64,000 nt of DNA from NCBI RefSeq assembly GCF_011761495.1, contig NZ_JAASRU010000001.1, positions 292,996 to 356,995 on the forward strand. Direction: 5' to 3'. Numbering within the stretch: the first letter of the stretch is position 1; every line of letters begins with the position of its first letter. Below, piece after piece: positions 8,381 through 17,266 of this stretch. This DNA is from Alkalibacillus almallahensis. GTDB lineage: Bacteria; Bacillota; Bacilli; Bacillales; Alkalibacillaceae. Under the pieces are notes generated by a model, which had not been told where the DNA came from, did not search any database, and was given only the letters and a program-made list of their open reading frames with translations. The position numbers and the translations under genes were made by a program.

Positions 8381-10834
8381 TTGGCTGAAGAAGCAAAGTA
8401 TTTAGATTTACCATTAGAAGAAGTGATAGGTGACCGCTTTGGTCGTTATAGTAAATACATTATTCAAGACCGTGCTCTTCCGGATGTAAGAGACGGCTTA
8501 AAACCAGTACAACGCCGTATTTTATATGCTATGCACCAAGAGAAAAACACGCATGATAAGCCGTTTCGTAAATCGGCCAAAACAGTCGGAACCGTGATTG
8601 GTAACTACCACCCTCATGGTGACTCATCTGTTTACGAAGCACTTGTTAGAATGAGTCAATCTTGGAAAGTCAAAAAAGAATTAGTCGAGATGCACGGAAA
8701 TAACGGAAGTGTAGATGGGGATCCGCCTGCAGCTATGCGTTACACTGAAGCAAGACTTTCAGGAATTGCTTCAGAATTAATGCAGGATATCGACAAAGAA
8801 ACAGTCGATTTTATCCCAAATTTTGATGATACAGATTATGAACCCATTGTTTTTCCTGCGAAATATCCTAATCTTCTCGTTAACGGTTCAACAGGTATTT
8901 CTTCTGGTTATGCAACAGATATACCACCACATAATCTCGCTGAAGTTATTGATGCAGTGATTTATAAGATTGAACACCCTGAGGCATCAATTGATCAATT
9001 AATGAAGAAGTTACCTGGTCCTGATTTTCCAACTGGTGGAATCATTCAAGGTGAAGATGGTATTCGTAAGGCTTATGAAACTGGTAAAGGTAAAATAGTC
9101 GTCCGTGGCAAAGCCGAAATCGAAACACTTAAAGGCGGTCGTGAACAGATCGCCATTAATGAATTGCCTTTCGATGTGAATAAAGCGACACTTGTCAAAA
9201 AAATGGACGAGCTTCGATTAGAACGTAAAGTTGAAGGCATTTCTGAAGTTCGTGATGAAAGTGATCGTACTGGTCTTAGAATTGTCATTGAAATGAAAAA
9301 GGACATCGACAGTCAAAGTGTCTTAAACTATTTATATAAGAATACTGACTTACAAGTATCCTTTAACTTCAATATGGTGGCTATTTCCGATAAAACACCG
9401 ACAGTTATGACACTTCATGGCATTCTTGATGCTTATATAACGCATCAACGAGAAGTTATAAAACGTCAGTCTGAACACGATTTAAGAAAAGCACAGGATC
9501 GTGCTCATATTGTCGAAGGTTTAATTTATGCCGTTTCGATATTGGATGATGTCATTGCAACGATTAGACAAGCCAATGATAAGAAAGATGCAAAAATTCA
9601 ATTACAAAATCAGTATCAATTCTCTGAGAAGCAAGCAGAAGCAATTGTTATGTTACAACTTTATCGTTTAACCAACACAGATGTGACACAGTTAGAAGAA
9701 GAAGCTAAAGAATTAAATGAACGAATCTCATACTTACAAACGATCTTATCTGATGAAAATAAACTTCTAGAAGTGATTAAAACTGATTTGAAACGCGTGA
9801 AAAAAACGTATAAAGAAAAACGACAATCACAAATTCAAGATGAAGTAGAGGACTTACAAATCAACTTAGAAGTTATGGTTCCTTCAGAAGATATTGTTGT
9901 TTCTTTAACAAGTGAAGGCTATATTAAACGGACTAGTTTACGTTCATTTGGAGCTTCTAATATCGATGACCTACAGAAAAAAGATGAAGATTATCTAACT
10001 CATTTGTTTGAAGTGAATACAACAGATACATTACTGCTGTTTACAAATAAAGGTCATTATTTATATATGCCTGTGCATGAATTGCCTGATATTAAGTGGA
10101 AAGATATGGGTCAGCATATCGCGAATTTAATACCTATTGATTCATCAGAACATGTTATTAAGGCCATTCCAATTAGAGAATTTGATGATCAACATTACAT
10201 TGTTTCGATCTCCCGCGAAGGCATGATTAAGAAATCTTTATTGTCTGATTTTAAAGTCCAGCGCTATAATCGACCAATTGTTGGTATGAAAATGAAAGGT
10301 GAAGATGAAGTAGTAAATGTTCATTTAACGAACGGTCATCAAGAAGTTTTCGTGACCTCACAGACTGGGTATGGATTATGGTATCATGAAGCAGATGTAA
10401 AAGCAGTTGGCGTTAAGGCAGCAGGCGTCAAAGCTATGAATTTAAAAGAACAAGAATGGATTGTGAATGGTGAAGTGTTTAATGAATTAACCAATCCGCA
10501 ACTTTTTGTCGTCACGCAACGTGGCGCATGTAAACGTATGGCGATTGACCAATTCGAACAAGGATCTCGAGCAAAGCGTGGTTTAGTCATGCTTAAAGAA
10601 CTCAAACAGAAACCACATCATATCGTCGGTTTCCATGTTGTCAAAGATGATCATTCAGTTGTCATCCAAACAGAAAACAATGAAGCTCACACCGTATTAC
10701 CAATCGAAGTCAAAGAACAAACGAGACAAAACAATGGTTCCTTTATGATTGATACTGACCAAAAAGGTGAAGTTGTTAACACCTATGTCCAACCTGAATA
10801 TACGAAATGGTTTAACCAACAAGGTGAAGAGTAA
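8381..10834 (+). CDS. parC: DNA topoisomerase IV subunit A (ParC)
   Basis: An 817-residue DNA breakage-rejoining subunit. The N-terminus LPLEEVIGDRFGRYSKYIIQDRALPD is typical of Gram-positive ParC/GrlA. The catalytic tyrosine is Tyr121 in AAMRYTEARLS. The quinolone-determining region reads GDSSVYE with Ser82 and Glu86, the wild-type residues. A coiled coil and a C-terminal beta-pinwheel follow. The TTG at 8381 is chosen because AGGAG sits eight bases before it; the GTG at 8372 would lie inside that site. The transcript ends at a hairpin at 10841. Confidence 0.94.
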   Translation: MAEEAKYLDLPLEEVIGDRFGRYSKYIIQDRALPDVRDGLKPVQRRILYAMHQEKNTHDKPFRKSAKTVGTVIGNYHPHGDSSVYEALVRMSQSWKVKKELVEMHGNNGSVDGDPPAAMRYTEARLSGIASELMQDIDKETVDFIPNFDDTDYEPIVFPAKYPNLLVNGSTGISSGYATDIPPHNLAEVIDAVIYKIEHPEASIDQLMKKLPGPDFPTGGIIQGEDGIRKAYETGKGKIVVRGKAEIETLKGGREQIAINELPFDVNKATLVKKMDELRLERKVEGISEVRDESDRTGLRIVIEMKKDIDSQSVLNYLYKNTDLQVSFNFNMVAISDKTPTVMTLHGILDAYITHQREVIKRQSEHDLRKAQDRAHIVEGLIYAVSILDDVIATIRQANDKKDAKIQLQNQYQFSEKQAEAIVMLQLYRLTNTDVTQLEEEAKELNERISYLQTILSDENKLLEVIKTDLKRVKKTYKEKRQSQIQDEVEDLQINLEVMVPSEDIVVSLTSEGYIKRTSLRSFGASNIDDLQKKDEDYLTHLFEVNTTDTLLLFTNKGHYLYMPVHELPDIKWKDMGQHIANLIPIDSSEHVIKAIPIREFDDQHYIVSISREGMIKKSLLSDFKVQRYNRPIVGMKMKGEDEVVNVHLTNGHQEVFVTSQTGYGLWYHEADVKAVGVKAAGVKAMNLKEQEWIVNGEVFNELTNPQLFVVTQRGACKRMAIDQFEQGSRAKRGLVMLKELKQKPHHIVGFHVVKDDHSVVIQTENNEAHTVLPIEVKEQTRQNNGSFMIDTDQKGEVVNTYVQPEYTKWFNQQGEE

Positions 10835-10840
10835 TTTAAC

Positions 10841-10874
10841 AAGAGGTAGTCATTTACTTAGACTACCTCTTTAA
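10841..10874 (+). terminator. Terminator after parC
   Basis: AAGAGGTAGTC / GACTACCTCTT form an 11-bp stem around a nine-base loop, followed by an AT-rich tract with a short T run. Confidence 0.75.
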
Positions 10875-10883
10875 ATTTACCCA

Positions 10884-10919
10884 TTGATACTTGTCAAAAT
10901 TGTGTTAAAATATTGACAA
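10884..10919 (+). promoter_or_regulatory. Promoter and possible operator of the TetR gene
   Basis: TTGATA (10884-10889) and TAAAAT (10906-10911) with 16-base spacing form a sigma-A-like promoter. The 7-bp inverted repeat TTGTCAA (10891-10897) / TTGACAA (10913-10919) straddles the -10 box and could bind a dimeric repressor. Confidence 0.5.
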
Positions 10920-10933
10920 AAGGTAGGAAGATA

Positions 10934-11542
10934 ATGACACAGTTAAAAGAAAGAATTATTCAATCGTCGTTGAACTTGTTTTCAGACAAAGGGTTTCACG
11001 GTGTATCAGTGAAAGACATAGTGGAGGATTGCCAAACATCTAAAGGTGGCTTCTATCACTATTTTCAATCAAAAGATGAATTGCTTTATGTGATCCATGA
11101 TTTATTCATCTCATATGTCTTAAACGAAGCACACCGAGCGAAACTGCAACATGAACGACCAGTTCAACAATTACAAGGAATTTTATATTCGTTTGTACGT
11201 GTTTTTGATTTATATCAAGAACATATTGTCGTTTTCTACCAAGAAAACAAATATTTAAAACCTGAATATGAAGAGCTCATTAAACAAAAACGCGATCAAT
11301 TCAAGCGAATCGTTATCGAAGTTATATCAGAAGGACAGAGACGAGGCGAGTTTCGTGACAATTTACCAACTACGATTACAAGCATGTCCATTCTAGGTAT
11401 GGTTAACTGGACCTATATGTGGTATCAACGAGATGGAGAATTAAATATAGATGACATCGCAGAAATTTATATAGACATATTATTTCGAGGGGTATTAACG
11501 GATCAAATATTAAAAGAATATCTGCAAACAAGTAGTTTATAA
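10934..11542 (+). CDS. TetR/AcrR family transcriptional regulator
   Basis: A 202-residue regulator. The N-terminal TetR helix-turn-helix is clear (IIQSSLNLFSDKGFHGVSVKDIVEDC, SKGGFYHYFQSKDELLYVI). The C-terminal ligand domain is rich in Tyr and Phe, as in FadR-like regulators that sense acyl-CoAs. The ATG at 10934 is chosen because AGGAAG lies immediately upstream; a TTG at 10913 falls in the promoter region. The gene ends 75 bases before the acyl-CoA operon, with a 20-bp TetR-type palindrome between them. It therefore probably represses that operon in response to a branched or short acyl-CoA (inference). Confidence 0.88.
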   Translation: MTQLKERIIQSSLNLFSDKGFHGVSVKDIVEDCQTSKGGFYHYFQSKDELLYVIHDLFISYVLNEAHRAKLQHERPVQQLQGILYSFVRVFDLYQEHIVVFYQENKYLKPEYEELIKQKRDQFKRIVIEVISEGQRRGEFRDNLPTTITSMSILGMVNWTYMWYQRDGELNIDDIAEIYIDILFRGVLTDQILKEYLQTSSL

Positions 11543-11565
11543 AGGCTTAAACAAATAAGCTTTTT
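11541..11565 (+). terminator. Weak terminator after the TetR gene
   Basis: AAAGGCTTA / TAAGCTTTTT form a short imperfect stem around AACAAA, followed by T residues. The stem is weak, so some read-through into the operon is possible. Confidence 0.4.
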
Positions 11566-11579
11566 ATTTATACTAATAA

Positions 11580-11599
11580 CAGACCAACTAGTCGGTCTG
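11580..11599 (+). promoter_or_regulatory. TetR-type operator upstream of the acyl-CoA operon
   Basis: CAGACCAACTAGTCGGTCTG is a 20-bp palindrome with one mismatched pair, shaped like many TetR-family operators (AGACCnACnnGTnGGTCT). A TATACT box at 11569-11574 lies just upstream, so a bound repressor would cover the transcription start. The likely protein is the TetR regulator encoded immediately upstream. Confidence 0.7.
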
Positions 11600-11617
11600 A
11601 CAAAAGGGGAAATTTAA

Positions 11618-12760
11618 ATGGACTTCACATTAACCGAAGAGCAAGAAATGACCCGCAAAATGGTTCGTGATTTTGCAGAAGCCAAAATCCAACCTCGAGC
11701 AATTGATATCGATGTCAACGCAGAATTTCCAGAAGATTTATTCAAAGAAATGGGTGAATTAGGCCTGCTCGGCATTCCGTATCCTGATGAGTACGGAGGA
11801 TCTGGAGGTGATACGATTACATATGCACTTTCAGTTGAAGAAATCGGGCGCGTTTGTGGTAGTACAGGATTAAGCTATGCCGCTTCTGTTTCGCTTGGTT
11901 CATCACCAATATATCAATTTGGAACTGAAGAACAAAAACAGAAATTCCTAGTACCATTAGCAAAAGGCGAGGCATTAGGATCTTTTGGTTTGACTGAGCC
12001 CAACGCAGGTTCGGATGCAGCTGGCACTAAAACAACTGCCACAGTTGATGGTGATGATTTTATTATAAACGGCGAGAAATGCTATATCACGAATGCTTCC
12101 TATGCTAAACAAATAATTGTAACCGCTGTCACAGGTAAAGATGAGCGCGGTAAAAATATTATCTCAGCAATTGTGGTCCCAACAGACACTGAAGGTCTTA
12201 CGATTACGGACAATTACGACAAAATGGGTGTTCGTGGTTCTAATACGGCTGAAATTGTTTTAGAAGATGTGAGGGTACCACGTGGGAATTTACTAGGTGA
12301 CCCTGAAAAAGGATTCAAACAGTTTTTACAGACTTTAGACGGTGGACGAATCTCGATTGGAGCTTTAGGTCTTGGAATTGCTCAAGCATCATTAGACCGC
12401 GCATTAGCCTATGCGCAAGAACGCCAACAATTCGGTCAGCCTATTTCTTCTTTTCAGGCCATTCAATTTAAATTAGCTGATATGGCAACAGAAATCGAAC
12501 TTGCGCGTAATATTGTGTTAAAAGCTGCTTGGTTGAAAGACCAAGGTAAGCCATTTTCTAAAGAAGCTGCTATGGCTAAATTAACAGCAACTGAAACCGC
12601 TTTTAGAGCTGCTAATCAGGCTATTCAAATTCATGGTGGATATGGTTATATGCGTGAGTATGAAGTGGAGCGTTACTTGCGTGATGCTAAATTACTCGAA
12701 ATTGGTGAAGGAACATCCGAGATACAACGTCTTGTTATTGCACGTCAAATAGGTTGCTAA
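11618..12760 (+). CDS. yngJ: Acyl-CoA dehydrogenase (YngJ)
   Basis: A 380-residue flavoprotein with the standard acyl-CoA dehydrogenase fold. Family signatures are GSFGLTEPNAGSDAAGTKTTA and, near the C-terminus, QIHGGYGYMREYEVERYLRDA. The residue at the MCAD/SCAD catalytic position is Glu in IGEGTSEIQR; true isovaleryl-CoA dehydrogenases use a different glutamate, and the human enzyme has a non-acidic residue here. It should oxidise a short or branched acyl-CoA and pass electrons to ETF. First gene of the leucine-type operon; the ribosome binding site is AAAAGGGG. Confidence 0.9.
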   Translation: MDFTLTEEQEMTRKMVRDFAEAKIQPRAIDIDVNAEFPEDLFKEMGELGLLGIPYPDEYGGSGGDTITYALSVEEIGRVCGSTGLSYAASVSLGSSPIYQFGTEEQKQKFLVPLAKGEALGSFGLTEPNAGSDAAGTKTTATVDGDDFIINGEKCYITNASYAKQIIVTAVTGKDERGKNIISAIVVPTDTEGLTITDNYDKMGVRGSNTAEIVLEDVRVPRGNLLGDPEKGFKQFLQTLDGGRISIGALGLGIAQASLDRALAYAQERQQFGQPISSFQAIQFKLADMATEIELARNIVLKAAWLKDQGKPFSKEAAMAKLTATETAFRAANQAIQIHGGYGYMREYEVERYLRDAKLLEIGEGTSEIQRLVIARQIGC

Positions 12761-12788
12761 CTATTTTAAAAATATAGGGGGATGCCTC

Positions 12789-14426
12789 ATGCCACTTACA
12801 AATCTAACGATTGGTGAATTAATTGAACAGCAGGCAAACAACTTCCCAGACTACGAAGCAGCTGTCTATCCTGAAAAGGGAATTCGATGGACGTATAAGC
12901 AATTTAACGAAGAAGTTAATCGCGTTGCAAAAGGCTTCATGGCTTTTGGAATTGATAAAGGCGATCACGTTGCGATTTGGGCTGATAACAAACCAGAATG
13001 GCTAACGTCACAATTCGCAACCGGAAAAATGGGTGCAGTACTAGTTACCGTTAACACAAGCTATCAAGCGCAAGAATTAGAATATCTATTAAAACAATCT
13101 GAGTCTTCTACACTCATTCTTGCGGAAACTTTTAAAGGTACATCTTATATTGATATTGTGCAAGAGTTGATTCCAGATTTAGCTAATCAAGAAAAAGGAA
13201 ACATACAATCTGAAAAATTTCCACACTTAAAAAATATTATCGTGCTCAGTGACAAGTCTTATGCAGGCTGCTACACATGGCATGACGTGGTTCATGCAAG
13301 CGATGATATATCAAATGAGGAACTGACTCAAAGATTATCATCACTTAATGAACACGATGTAATTAATATGCAATACACCTCAGGTACCACAGGGTTTCCT
13401 AAAGGGGTCATGCTTTCTCATTACAATATTGTCAATAATGGAAAACAAATTGCTGAATGCATGAGCTTCACAGAAAATGATCGTTTATGTATCCCTGTTC
13501 CGTTTTTCCATTGTTTTGGTTGTGTCTTAGGTACACTAGCTGCCGTATCGAAAGCAGCGACAATGGTGGTAGTTGAACAGTTTGATCCTGAGAAAGTGTT
13601 AGCTGCTGTGTCTGAAGAACAATGTACAGCCCTTCATGGTGTGCCGACCATGTTTATTGCTGAGCTTAATCATCCTAGTTTCAATGACTATGAATTTCCT
13701 TATTTAAGAACTGGGATTATGGCAGGTTCAAATTGTCCAATCGATGTGATGAAAGATGTCATGGAAAAGATGGGAGCATCTGAAATCACCATTACTTACG
13801 GACAAACAGAGTCATCACCTGCTATCACTCAGACAACGACTGATGATCCAATCGAAAGAAAAGTCAGTACGGTAGGAAAACAACACCCTAATGTCGAAGT
13901 TAAGATAGTAGAGCCTGGTACAAACCGAGAAGTAAAAACCAATGAACCCGGCGAACTGTGCACTAGAGGTTATCATGTGATGCAAGGTTATTACAATAAT
14001 GAAGAAGAAACTCGGAACGCAATCGATACTGATGGTTGGTTACACACGGGCGATATTGCAGAAATGGATGACGAAGGCTATGTAAAAATTACGGGTCGTA
14101 TTAAAGATATGGTCATTCGTGGCGGAGAAAATATCTATCCACGTGAAATTGAAGAATTTTTAATCCAACATGATGATGTCTTAGATGTTCAAGTAGTGGG
14201 AGTTCCTGATGCGAAATATGGGGAAGAATTAATGGCTTGGACCATTCTTAAAGAAGATTCAACTTTAACAGAAGATGGATTAAAAGACTATTGTCGAGGT
14301 CATATTGCTTATCATAAAGTACCGAGATATATTCAATTCACCGATGAGTACCCAATGACAGCAAGTGGCAAGGTTCAGAAATTCAAACTTCGTCAACAGG
14401 CTGAAGATTTAATAGCAAATGATTAA
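12789..14426 (+). CDS. yngI: Acyl-CoA ligase, AMP-forming (YngI)
   Basis: A 545-residue complete ANL-superfamily ligase. The P-loop YTSGTTGFPKGVMLSH is near residue 200, the substrate and ATP motifs TYGQTESSP and DGWLHTGDIAEMD follow, and the hinge GRIKDMVIRGGENIYP and catalytic Lys in TASGKVQKFKLR are intact. It activates a fatty or branched acid as the acyl-AMP and then the CoA thioester, feeding the dehydrogenase encoded upstream. GGGGGATG lies before the ATG. It is followed after 15 bases by a small gene that duplicates only its C-terminal part. Confidence 0.9.
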   Translation: MPLTNLTIGELIEQQANNFPDYEAAVYPEKGIRWTYKQFNEEVNRVAKGFMAFGIDKGDHVAIWADNKPEWLTSQFATGKMGAVLVTVNTSYQAQELEYLLKQSESSTLILAETFKGTSYIDIVQELIPDLANQEKGNIQSEKFPHLKNIIVLSDKSYAGCYTWHDVVHASDDISNEELTQRLSSLNEHDVINMQYTSGTTGFPKGVMLSHYNIVNNGKQIAECMSFTENDRLCIPVPFFHCFGCVLGTLAAVSKAATMVVVEQFDPEKVLAAVSEEQCTALHGVPTMFIAELNHPSFNDYEFPYLRTGIMAGSNCPIDVMKDVMEKMGASEITITYGQTESSPAITQTTTDDPIERKVSTVGKQHPNVEVKIVEPGTNREVKTNEPGELCTRGYHVMQGYYNNEEETRNAIDTDGWLHTGDIAEMDDEGYVKITGRIKDMVIRGGENIYPREIEEFLIQHDDVLDVQVVGVPDAKYGEELMAWTILKEDSTLTEDGLKDYCRGHIAYHKVPRYIQFTDEYPMTASGKVQKFKLRQQAEDLIAND

Positions 14427-14441
14427 AGTGAAGGTGATAAG

Positions 14442-14753
14442 ATGCAACATGAACAAATTCCTGAATCATATCAATTAGAACAATTTATCGCATCCCATGA
14501 ACAAGTTGAGGATGCGAAGGTTGTCTTCATACCTGATGCTAAGCAAGGGGAACTGGTTATTGCTTGGGTGATCCCAAATGATGATTTGATTACAGAACAA
14601 TCAATAAGGGCTTATTGTGAACACAGAGACGATTATGACAAACCCGATTACGTTTTATTTACTGACGAATTCCCAACCACACCAAGTGGTAAAATCCAAA
14701 AAATTCGACTAAAAGAAGTAGCTCAAGAACAATTAGGAATACAATTTGAATAA
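14442..14753 (+). CDS. Free-standing C-terminal domain of an AMP-forming ligase
   Basis: A 103-residue protein that aligns along its length with the end of the preceding ligase: LEQFIASHEQVEDAKVV matches EEFLIQHDDVLDVQVV, and FTDEFPTTPSGKIQKIRLKE matches FTDEYPMTASGKVQKFKLRQ, including the catalytic Lys. The hinge motif and the large N-terminal adenylation domain are absent. It has its own GAAGGTGATAAG ribosome binding site and ATG, so it is not a frameshifted piece of its neighbour, which is itself complete. It probably arose by partial duplication. Whether it acts in trans, regulates the ligase or is decaying cannot be seen. The next gene starts 13 bases later. Confidence 0.8.
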   Translation: MQHEQIPESYQLEQFIASHEQVEDAKVVFIPDAKQGELVIAWVIPNDDLITEQSIRAYCEHRDDYDKPDYVLFTDEFPTTPSGKIQKIRLKEVAQEQLGIQFE

Positions 14754-14766
14754 AGGGAGCGATATC

Positions 14767-16110
14767 ATGTTTAACAAAATCTTAATCGCTAATCGCGGAG
14801 AAATTGCTTTACGTATTATTAAGACTTGTCAGCAATTAAATGTGAAAACAGTCGCTGTTTACTCAGAAGCAGATGCTGATGCCCCTTTTGTTACTGAAGC
14901 AGATGAAGCTTATTTGCTTGGTGGACCGAAAGTAAATGAGAGTTATTTGAATATCGAGAAAATCATTGATATAGCTAAACAAACAAAAGTCGAAGCCATT
15001 CACCCTGGATATGGCTTGTTGAGTGAAAATACCGATTTTGCTAAACAAATTGAAGATGCTGGTATTACGTTTATTGGGCCATCCTCTGAGTCGATCAATC
15101 GCATGGGAAGTAAATTAACAGCAAGACGAACAATGGAAAATGCAGATGTTCCCATCATTCCAGGAACGAATGATCCGATTGAATCAGTCGATGATGCCCA
15201 ATCATTCGCGGCAGAAATCGGTTATCCTGTGATGGTTAAGGCTGCTCATGGTGGGGGAGGCATTGGTATGCAGATTGTTTATGATGAACAAGAACTGGCC
15301 AAAGCCTTTGAGAGTAATGCGCGAAGAGCTGAACAATTTTTCGGTAATGGCACCATGTTTATCGAAAAAGTCATTGAAGATGCTCACCATGTTGAAATTC
15401 AAGTCCTAGCCGACCAACAAGGCTACACGATTCATTTAAATGATCGTGAGTGTTCCATTCAACGTCGACACCAAAAAGTAATTGAAGAAGCACCTTCGCC
15501 ATTAATTAGCAATAGGACTCGAGACAAAATGGGACAAGCAGCTGTTAGGGCTGCAGAAGCGATTAATTATGTGAATGCAGGAACGATTGAATTTTTAGTT
15601 GATGAAAATGAAAACTTTTATTTTCTCGAAATGAATACGAGATTACAAGTTGAACATCCCATCACGGAACTCGTGACAGGTATTGATTTAGTAGAACAAC
15701 AGTTGAAGATTGCTTATGGTGAATCACTAGATATCCAACAATCGGATGTTAAGTTGAAAGGGCATGCAATTGAGGCCCGTATTTATGCAGAGGATCCGAA
15801 AACATTTTTCCCATCTCCGGGACAATTAACGGCATTTGAACCACCTGAAGGAGAAGGAATTCGTAACGATGTTGGTGTTCATGGACAATATCAAGTCACA
15901 CCTTATTACGATCCAATGCTAGCGAAATTAATCGTATATGGCGAAACAAGAGATCAAGCGATTGAAAAGCTTGAACAAGCTTTATCTCAACACAAAGTAG
16001 AGGGTATTAAAACAAACATCCCATTCTTAATTGATGTAGCAAAAGCTCCGGCTTTTCAACGAGCTGAAACACGAACATCATTTATTAATGAATTTATGGT
16101 CAAACAATAG
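14767..16110 (+). CDS. yngH: Biotin carboxylase subunit of acyl-CoA carboxylase (YngH)
   Basis: A 447-residue biotin carboxylase. The N-terminus ILIANRGEIALRIIKTC, the ATP-grasp glycine loop VKAAHGGGGIGMQ, the catalytic ECSIQRRHQKVIEEAPSP and FLEMNTRLQVEHPITELVTG are all present. It carboxylates the biotin on the small carrier encoded next. With the carboxyltransferase encoded downstream it most likely forms methylcrotonyl-CoA carboxylase. Unlike long alpha subunits it ends before any biotin domain. The ATG at 14767 follows AAAGGGAG; an in-frame TTG at 14746 lies inside the previous gene. Confidence 0.92.
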   Translation: MFNKILIANRGEIALRIIKTCQQLNVKTVAVYSEADADAPFVTEADEAYLLGGPKVNESYLNIEKIIDIAKQTKVEAIHPGYGLLSENTDFAKQIEDAGITFIGPSSESINRMGSKLTARRTMENADVPIIPGTNDPIESVDDAQSFAAEIGYPVMVKAAHGGGGIGMQIVYDEQELAKAFESNARRAEQFFGNGTMFIEKVIEDAHHVEIQVLADQQGYTIHLNDRECSIQRRHQKVIEEAPSPLISNRTRDKMGQAAVRAAEAINYVNAGTIEFLVDENENFYFLEMNTRLQVEHPITELVTGIDLVEQQLKIAYGESLDIQQSDVKLKGHAIEARIYAEDPKTFFPSPGQLTAFEPPEGEGIRNDVGVHGQYQVTPYYDPMLAKLIVYGETRDQAIEKLEQALSQHKVEGIKTNIPFLIDVAKAPAFQRAETRTSFINEFMVKQ

Positions 16111-16122
16111 GAGGTAACACTT

Positions 16123-16335
16123 ATGACAGAAGTAAAAGCAAGTATGGCAGGTAACGTTTGGAAAGTGATGATTTCAGAAGGAGATTCGGTCGATTCTAGT
16201 CAGGATGTCGTCATCTTAGAATCTATGAAAATGGAGATCCCGATTGCAGCCGAAGTCACAGGGACTGTTAAAGAATTGAAAGTAAAAGAAGAAGACTTCG
16301 TTAACGAAGGGGACGTTATCGCAATTATTGAATAA
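16123..16335 (+). CDS. yngHB: Biotin carrier protein of the acyl-CoA carboxylase
   Basis: A 70-residue lipoyl/biotinyl domain standing alone. The biotinylation site is Lys in ESMKMEIP at mid-sequence, with symmetrical beta-hairpin halves on either side (MAGNVWKVMISEGDSV and VTGTVKELKVKEEDFVNEGD). It carries carboxybiotin between the biotin carboxylase and the carboxyltransferase. The gene is 12 bases after the carboxylase gene with an AGGAGG site. This split, very small carrier matches B. subtilis YngHB. Confidence 0.92.
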   Translation: MTEVKASMAGNVWKVMISEGDSVDSSQDVVILESMKMEIPIAAEVTGTVKELKVKEEDFVNEGDVIAIIE

Positions 16336-16359
16336 TCCACCCTAAAAGGAGTTTCAATT

Positions 16360-17262
16360 ATGGTTAGTCTACCAAAAGATGTGACGATTAAAGAAGTGGG
16401 ACCACGTGATGGTCTACAAAATGAAAAAACACTCATCGATACAGACGCAAAAATCGATCTAATTAATCGCTTGTCTGAAAGCGGTTTATCTTATATCGAG
16501 CTAACCTCGTTTGTTCATCCTAAATGGATTCCGCAATTAAAAGATGCGGTCGAGGTTGCTAAAGGGATTGATCGAAAGGATGATGTTACTTATGCGGCAC
16601 TTGTTCCTAATTTAAAAGGATTAGAACGAGCGATTGACGCTGATGTTGATGAGGTATCTATCTTCATGTCAGCGAGCGAGACGCATAATCAAAAGAACAT
16701 CAATAAATCGATTGATGAAACCTATCCTGTACTACAAGAAGTCGTTAATGGTGCTAAACAAGAAGGGAAATCAGTTCGCGGTTATATTTCCACTGTTTTT
16801 GGTTGCCCTTACGAAGGACAAATTGACGTCAATCAAGTAATGTCAGTATGTGACAACCTGTTTTCAATGGGCATTGATGAATTATCCATCGGTGACACAA
16901 TTGGTGTCGCTAATCCTATTCAAGTTCATAACGTTTTATCATCAATGAAAGAGCGTTTTGACCAAGATCACTTAGCTCTTCATTTTCATGACACACGAGG
17001 GATGGCGCTTGCTAATACGTATGTCGCTTTAGATCACGGATTCCGTACATTTGATGGCTCTTTAGGTGGCTTGGGTGGTTGCCCGTACGCGAAAGGTGCT
17101 TCAGGTAATGTCGCAACTGATGATTTAGTTCATATGCTTACTGAGATGGGGATCGAAACAGGTGTGAATTTAGATAAGTTAACAGATGCAGGATTAGCAA
17201 TCGAGAAGCATTTAGATAAATCATTGCCTAGTAAACAAATGGAACTAGTCAGAAGGATGTGA
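16360..17262 (+). CDS. yngG: Hydroxymethylglutaryl-CoA lyase (YngG)
   Basis: A 300-residue DRE-TIM metallolyase. The catalytic VTIKEVGPRDGLQNEK opens the protein, HFHDTRGMAL holds metal-binding histidines, and the HMG-CoA lyase signature GGLGGCPYAKGASGNVATDDLV with its catalytic Cys is near residue 240. It cleaves HMG-CoA to acetoacetate and acetyl-CoA, the last step of leucine breakdown. An AAAGGAG site precedes the ATG. Only four bases separate it from the enoyl-CoA hydratase gene. Confidence 0.93.
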   Translation: MVSLPKDVTIKEVGPRDGLQNEKTLIDTDAKIDLINRLSESGLSYIELTSFVHPKWIPQLKDAVEVAKGIDRKDDVTYAALVPNLKGLERAIDADVDEVSIFMSASETHNQKNINKSIDETYPVLQEVVNGAKQEGKSVRGYISTVFGCPYEGQIDVNQVMSVCDNLFSMGIDELSIGDTIGVANPIQVHNVLSSMKERFDQDHLALHFHDTRGMALANTYVALDHGFRTFDGSLGGLGGCPYAKGASGNVATDDLVHMLTEMGIETGVNLDKLTDAGLAIEKHLDKSLPSKQMELVRRM

Positions 17263-17266
17263 TGCA

